Of a DNA stretch of 64,000 bases, positions 61,683 through 64,000 are shown piece by piece. A program made the position numbers and the translations under genes. The first letter of the stretch is position 1. Each line of letters starts with the position of its first letter. Source of the stretch: Halobacteriovorax sp. (GTDB lineage Bacteria > Bdellovibrionota > Bacteriovoracia > Bacteriovoracales > Bacteriovoracaceae); assembly GCA_002720865.1 (NCBI GenBank), contig PBIO01000014.1, positions 865,769 to 929,768 on the forward strand, written 5' to 3'. The notes under the pieces are model-generated. The model saw nothing but the letters and a program-made list of their open reading frames with translations, had not been told where the DNA came from and ran no database searches.

Positions 61683-62927
61683 ATGGAAATAAATATTAAC
61701 AACGAAGATTTACTAAACAGCATTGCAATTGTTTCGACTCTTGTAATGGGCGTTTTGTTGATAAGAAAAAAACTTATTGAGTCTGAATTATGGAAAGCAA
61801 CAGTAACTCCACTTTCTTCAATTATTGGAAGTGGTTTTTTAATAGTTGCTCCACTTCTACACTCTGTATTTGGTAAGTGGGCACCTTTGGGAATGATTAT
61901 TTTGTCTGTTTTTGGATATTCAATTGGAATTGTCATCCGATTTAATATTAAGCATGCTGAAAATTATTTAATATCTAATAATGGTGATTTCGTTTGTAAA
62001 ATTGAAAAAATATCGCAAGTTCTACTCGGATTGTCATATGCTGTTTCAGTAGCATTTTATATTAGTTTATTTACATCATTTATTTCAAAGGAATTTGGTA
62101 TCGATCAAATTCTAATAATGAAATGGATAACGACGGTTACTTTGCTAAGTGTGATGGGTCTCGCTTGGTGGAGAGGAACTAAAGGACTTGAAAGGATAGA
62201 GTTAATAGCTGTGACAATTAAACTTGCAGTAATTACAGGAGTTCTCATTGCACTCGCAAGCTATGATGTGATTACACAAACTGATTGGTTTCAACACAGT
62301 CCAATTAAAACACTTACGTTGTTTGAAAAGACGGCCATGCTTGCAGGGATGTTGATGGTGACACAAGGTTTTGAAACAACAAGATTTATGGGGGAGCACT
62401 ATTCAACTGATATGAGAGTAAAAGCTTCTAGAAATTCCCAGGGGATTGCAATCGTAATTTATATTATTTTTATCGGACTGACTTGCCCAATCTTTTTGAA
62501 CTTTCCAATTGTAGAGCTTAATGAAACGACTGTAAGTTATAGTCTTGGCCAGGCCGTGAGTATTTTACCTCTTTTGTTACTAGGAGCTGCAATCGCAAGT
62601 CAACTAAGTGCTGCTCTTGCAGATACAATTGGGGCTGGAGGACTACTTAAAGAAATAATTCCAAGCTCTTTTTCTTTGAAGGTTTATTATATGGCAGTCA
62701 TCGCAGCAGCGATTTTTCTTATATGGTCGGCAAATGTTTTTGAAATTATTAACTTTGCTTCTAAGGGATTTGCTAGTTATTTTTTATTGCAGACGTTTAT
62801 CGCTTTTAAATTAATTAGGTTAGAACTGAAAGGACAACAACAGGGAATTGCTTTAATGGGTTGTTTATTCTTGCAGCTTGCTTTGATGTTTGTGATTTTC
62901 TTTTCAATTCCAGCGCCCCATAGTTAA
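61683..62927 (+). CDS. APC-superfamily-like transporter
   Basis: 414 aa with about 11 hydrophobic segments. TVTPLSSIIGSGFLIVAPLL near residue 45 resembles the unwound TM1 GxG motif of amino acid/polyamine/cation permeases. MVTQGFETTRFMGEHYSTDM near 220 resembles the TM6 region. Substrate unknown. It lies 20 bp after the cytochrome gene and 15 bp before gdhA, which favours an amino-acid link (inference). Confidence 0.65.
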   Translation: MEININNEDLLNSIAIVSTLVMGVLLIRKKLIESELWKATVTPLSSIIGSGFLIVAPLLHSVFGKWAPLGMIILSVFGYSIGIVIRFNIKHAENYLISNNGDFVCKIEKISQVLLGLSYAVSVAFYISLFTSFISKEFGIDQILIMKWITTVTLLSVMGLAWWRGTKGLERIELIAVTIKLAVITGVLIALASYDVITQTDWFQHSPIKTLTLFEKTAMLAGMLMVTQGFETTRFMGEHYSTDMRVKASRNSQGIAIVIYIIFIGLTCPIFLNFPIVELNETTVSYSLGQAVSILPLLLLGAAIASQLSAALADTIGAGGLLKEIIPSSFSLKVYYMAVIAAAIFLIWSANVFEIINFASKGFASYFLLQTFIAFKLIRLELKGQQQGIALMGCLFLQLALMFVIFFSIPAPHS

Positions 62928-62942
62928 AACAGGAGAATTAAT

Positions 62943-64000
62943 ATGAATAACAACGATTTTAAAGTGCATGAGAAAATTAAAGTTTTTAATGAAGGAATAG
63001 TTCAAAGAAATCCTGCTGAGGGAGAATTTCATCAGGCAGTTCAAGAGTTTACAGAATCCGTTATGCCTTTTGCAATGTCTAATCCCAAATATGATGATGG
63101 ACATATTCTACAACGTATGACTGAGCCAGATCGAACCATCATCTTTAGAGTATGTTGGGAAGACGACAGTAATCATATTCGTTGTAACCGTGCGTGGAGG
63201 GTTCAGTTTAATAATGCTATTGGCCCTTACAAAGGAGGCCTTCGTTTTCACCCAAGTGTAACTCAATCAGTTCTTAAATTTTTGGGCTTTGAGCAAACTT
63301 ATAAAAACGCACTAACAGGGCTTCCTATGGGAGGTGCTAAGGGTGGAAGTGATTTTGATCCCAAGGGTAAAAGTGATCGTGAAGTGATGCGATTTTGTCA
63401 GTCAATGATGATTGAGCTTTCTAAATATATTGGTGAAGATACTGATATACCAGCGGGCGATATTGGAGTTGGAGCAAGAGAGATAAGCTATCTTTTTGGG
63501 CAATATAAGCGTCTTAATAATAGATTTGTTGGAACCCTTACTGGGAAGGGGCTTTCCTATGGAGGAAGCTTGATCAGAACAGAAGCAACTGGCTATGGGG
63601 TTATTTACTTCACTGGTCATATGCTTGCCAAGATTAATGAGACTTTGAAAGGAAAGACAGCACTAGTATCAGGCTCTGGAAATGTTGCAATATTTTGTGC
63701 AGAGAAACTAATTCAAGAAGGAGCAAAAGTAGTGACGCTTTCAGATTCGAGCGGTTTTATTCACGACCCAGAAGGATTTGATATTGATAAAATAGAATGG
63801 TTAAAAGATCTAAAGTTTAACAAGAGAGGTCGTATTAGCGAGTACGCTAATAAATATACTAGTTCAAAATATCATGCAGAAAAAAAACCTTGGATAATAA
63901 AGGCCGATCTCGCCTTCCCTTGTGCCACCCAAAATGAGTTAAATGAGATGGACGCAAAAGAACTAGTTACAAATGGAGTTAGCTTAGTTGCAGAGGGTGC
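62943..64000 (+). CDS. gdhA: NADP-type glutamate dehydrogenase, 5' part (cut by window end)
   Basis: ATG 62943 after AGGAG; open to the end of the window (352 codons of about 450 expected). Class I hexameric GDH motifs: GPYKGGLRFHPSV, the catalytic-lysine segment LTGLPMGGAKGGSDFDP, DIPAGDIGVGAREI, RTEATGYGV and the Rossmann stretch ALVSGSGNVAIF. It catalyses reductive amination of 2-oxoglutarate to glutamate. The length and KGG/PxGD motifs favour the NADPH-dependent, ammonia-assimilating subtype. Confidence 0.93.
   Translation, partial: MNNNDFKVHEKIKVFNEGIVQRNPAEGEFHQAVQEFTESVMPFAMSNPKYDDGHILQRMTEPDRTIIFRVCWEDDSNHIRCNRAWRVQFNNAIGPYKGGLRFHPSVTQSVLKFLGFEQTYKNALTGLPMGGAKGGSDFDPKGKSDREVMRFCQSMMIELSKYIGEDTDIPAGDIGVGAREISYLFGQYKRLNNRFVGTLTGKGLSYGGSLIRTEATGYGVIYFTGHMLAKINETLKGKTALVSGSGNVAIFCAEKLIQEGAKVVTLSDSSGFIHDPEGFDIDKIEWLKDLKFNKRGRISEYANKYTSSKYHAEKKPWIIKADLAFPCATQNELNEMDAKELVTNGVSLVAEG

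Overview
This is a low-GC, gene-dense chromosomal window from a Gram-negative (diderm) bacterium. Many lipoproteins, a Pal/CpoB cluster, a FadL-like porin, multihaem cytochromes and unusually large secreted proteins of unknown family suggest a Bdellovibrio-like predator (Bacteriovoracales). That placement is inference; the window has no rRNA and no formal phylogenetic marker analysis was possible.

Positions 1-29.8 kb look like ordinary chromosome. They hold the end of a Na+/Ca2+ exchanger; smpB, a FadL-like porin, rsmA and tsaD on the minus strand; a pal - DUF4398 - cpoB - tetrahaem phosphatase-like operon; a 941-aa secreted gluzincin-like/beta-barrel protein; two tandem giant paralogous exported proteins (1137 and about 1232 aa); a flavin reductase with a peroxiredoxin-glutaredoxin fusion; a K+ channel; a split YeeE/YedE transporter; MscS; CvfB; and a TetR/hydrolase pair.

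The tmRNA gene ssrA lies at 29838-30203 and encodes the tag ANNDFAPAMAA. An integrative conjugative element abuts its 3' end. A large serine recombinase faces back into ssrA, and its reading frame runs into the tmRNA. Next come an XRE regulator with a zinc-finger/HNH-like partner, small lipoproteins, a compact type IV secretion system (VirB2, 3, 4, 5, 6, 8, 9 and 10-like) with an FtsK-type coupling ATPase and a replication-relaxation-like protein, and then a seven-gene operon. That operon encodes an orphan peptide-type solute-binding protein, a histidine kinase, an NtrC-type sigma-54 activator, an alpha/beta hydrolase, a small periplasmic protein, an ICMT-like membrane methyltransferase and a DUF2971 protein.

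The most interesting signal is regulatory. The seven-gene operon has a consensus sigma-54 promoter (TGGCAC-N5-TTGCT). A divergent near-consensus sigma-54 promoter lies about 280 bp away, and a weaker one precedes the conjugation operon. Clusters of ATTGC...GCAAT palindromes sit at enhancer distance from these promoters. The element therefore appears to carry a ligand-sensing, sigma-54-dependent switch for itself, its transfer genes and possibly its cargo.

From 53.4 kb the plus strand carries a copper block (lipoprotein, CsoR, CopA, DUF2933, ICMT-like methyltransferase, small membrane proteins, a CBS-domain remnant and a second copy of the lipoprotein). It is followed by a transmembrane electron-transfer module (membrane-anchored FAD/2Fe-2S reductase with a Met/Gly-rich repeat, a b-type cytochrome-like protein and a heptahaem cytochrome c), an APC-like transporter and the start of an NADP-type glutamate dehydrogenase cut by the window edge. 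The right end of the element was not found, so this block may be its cargo.
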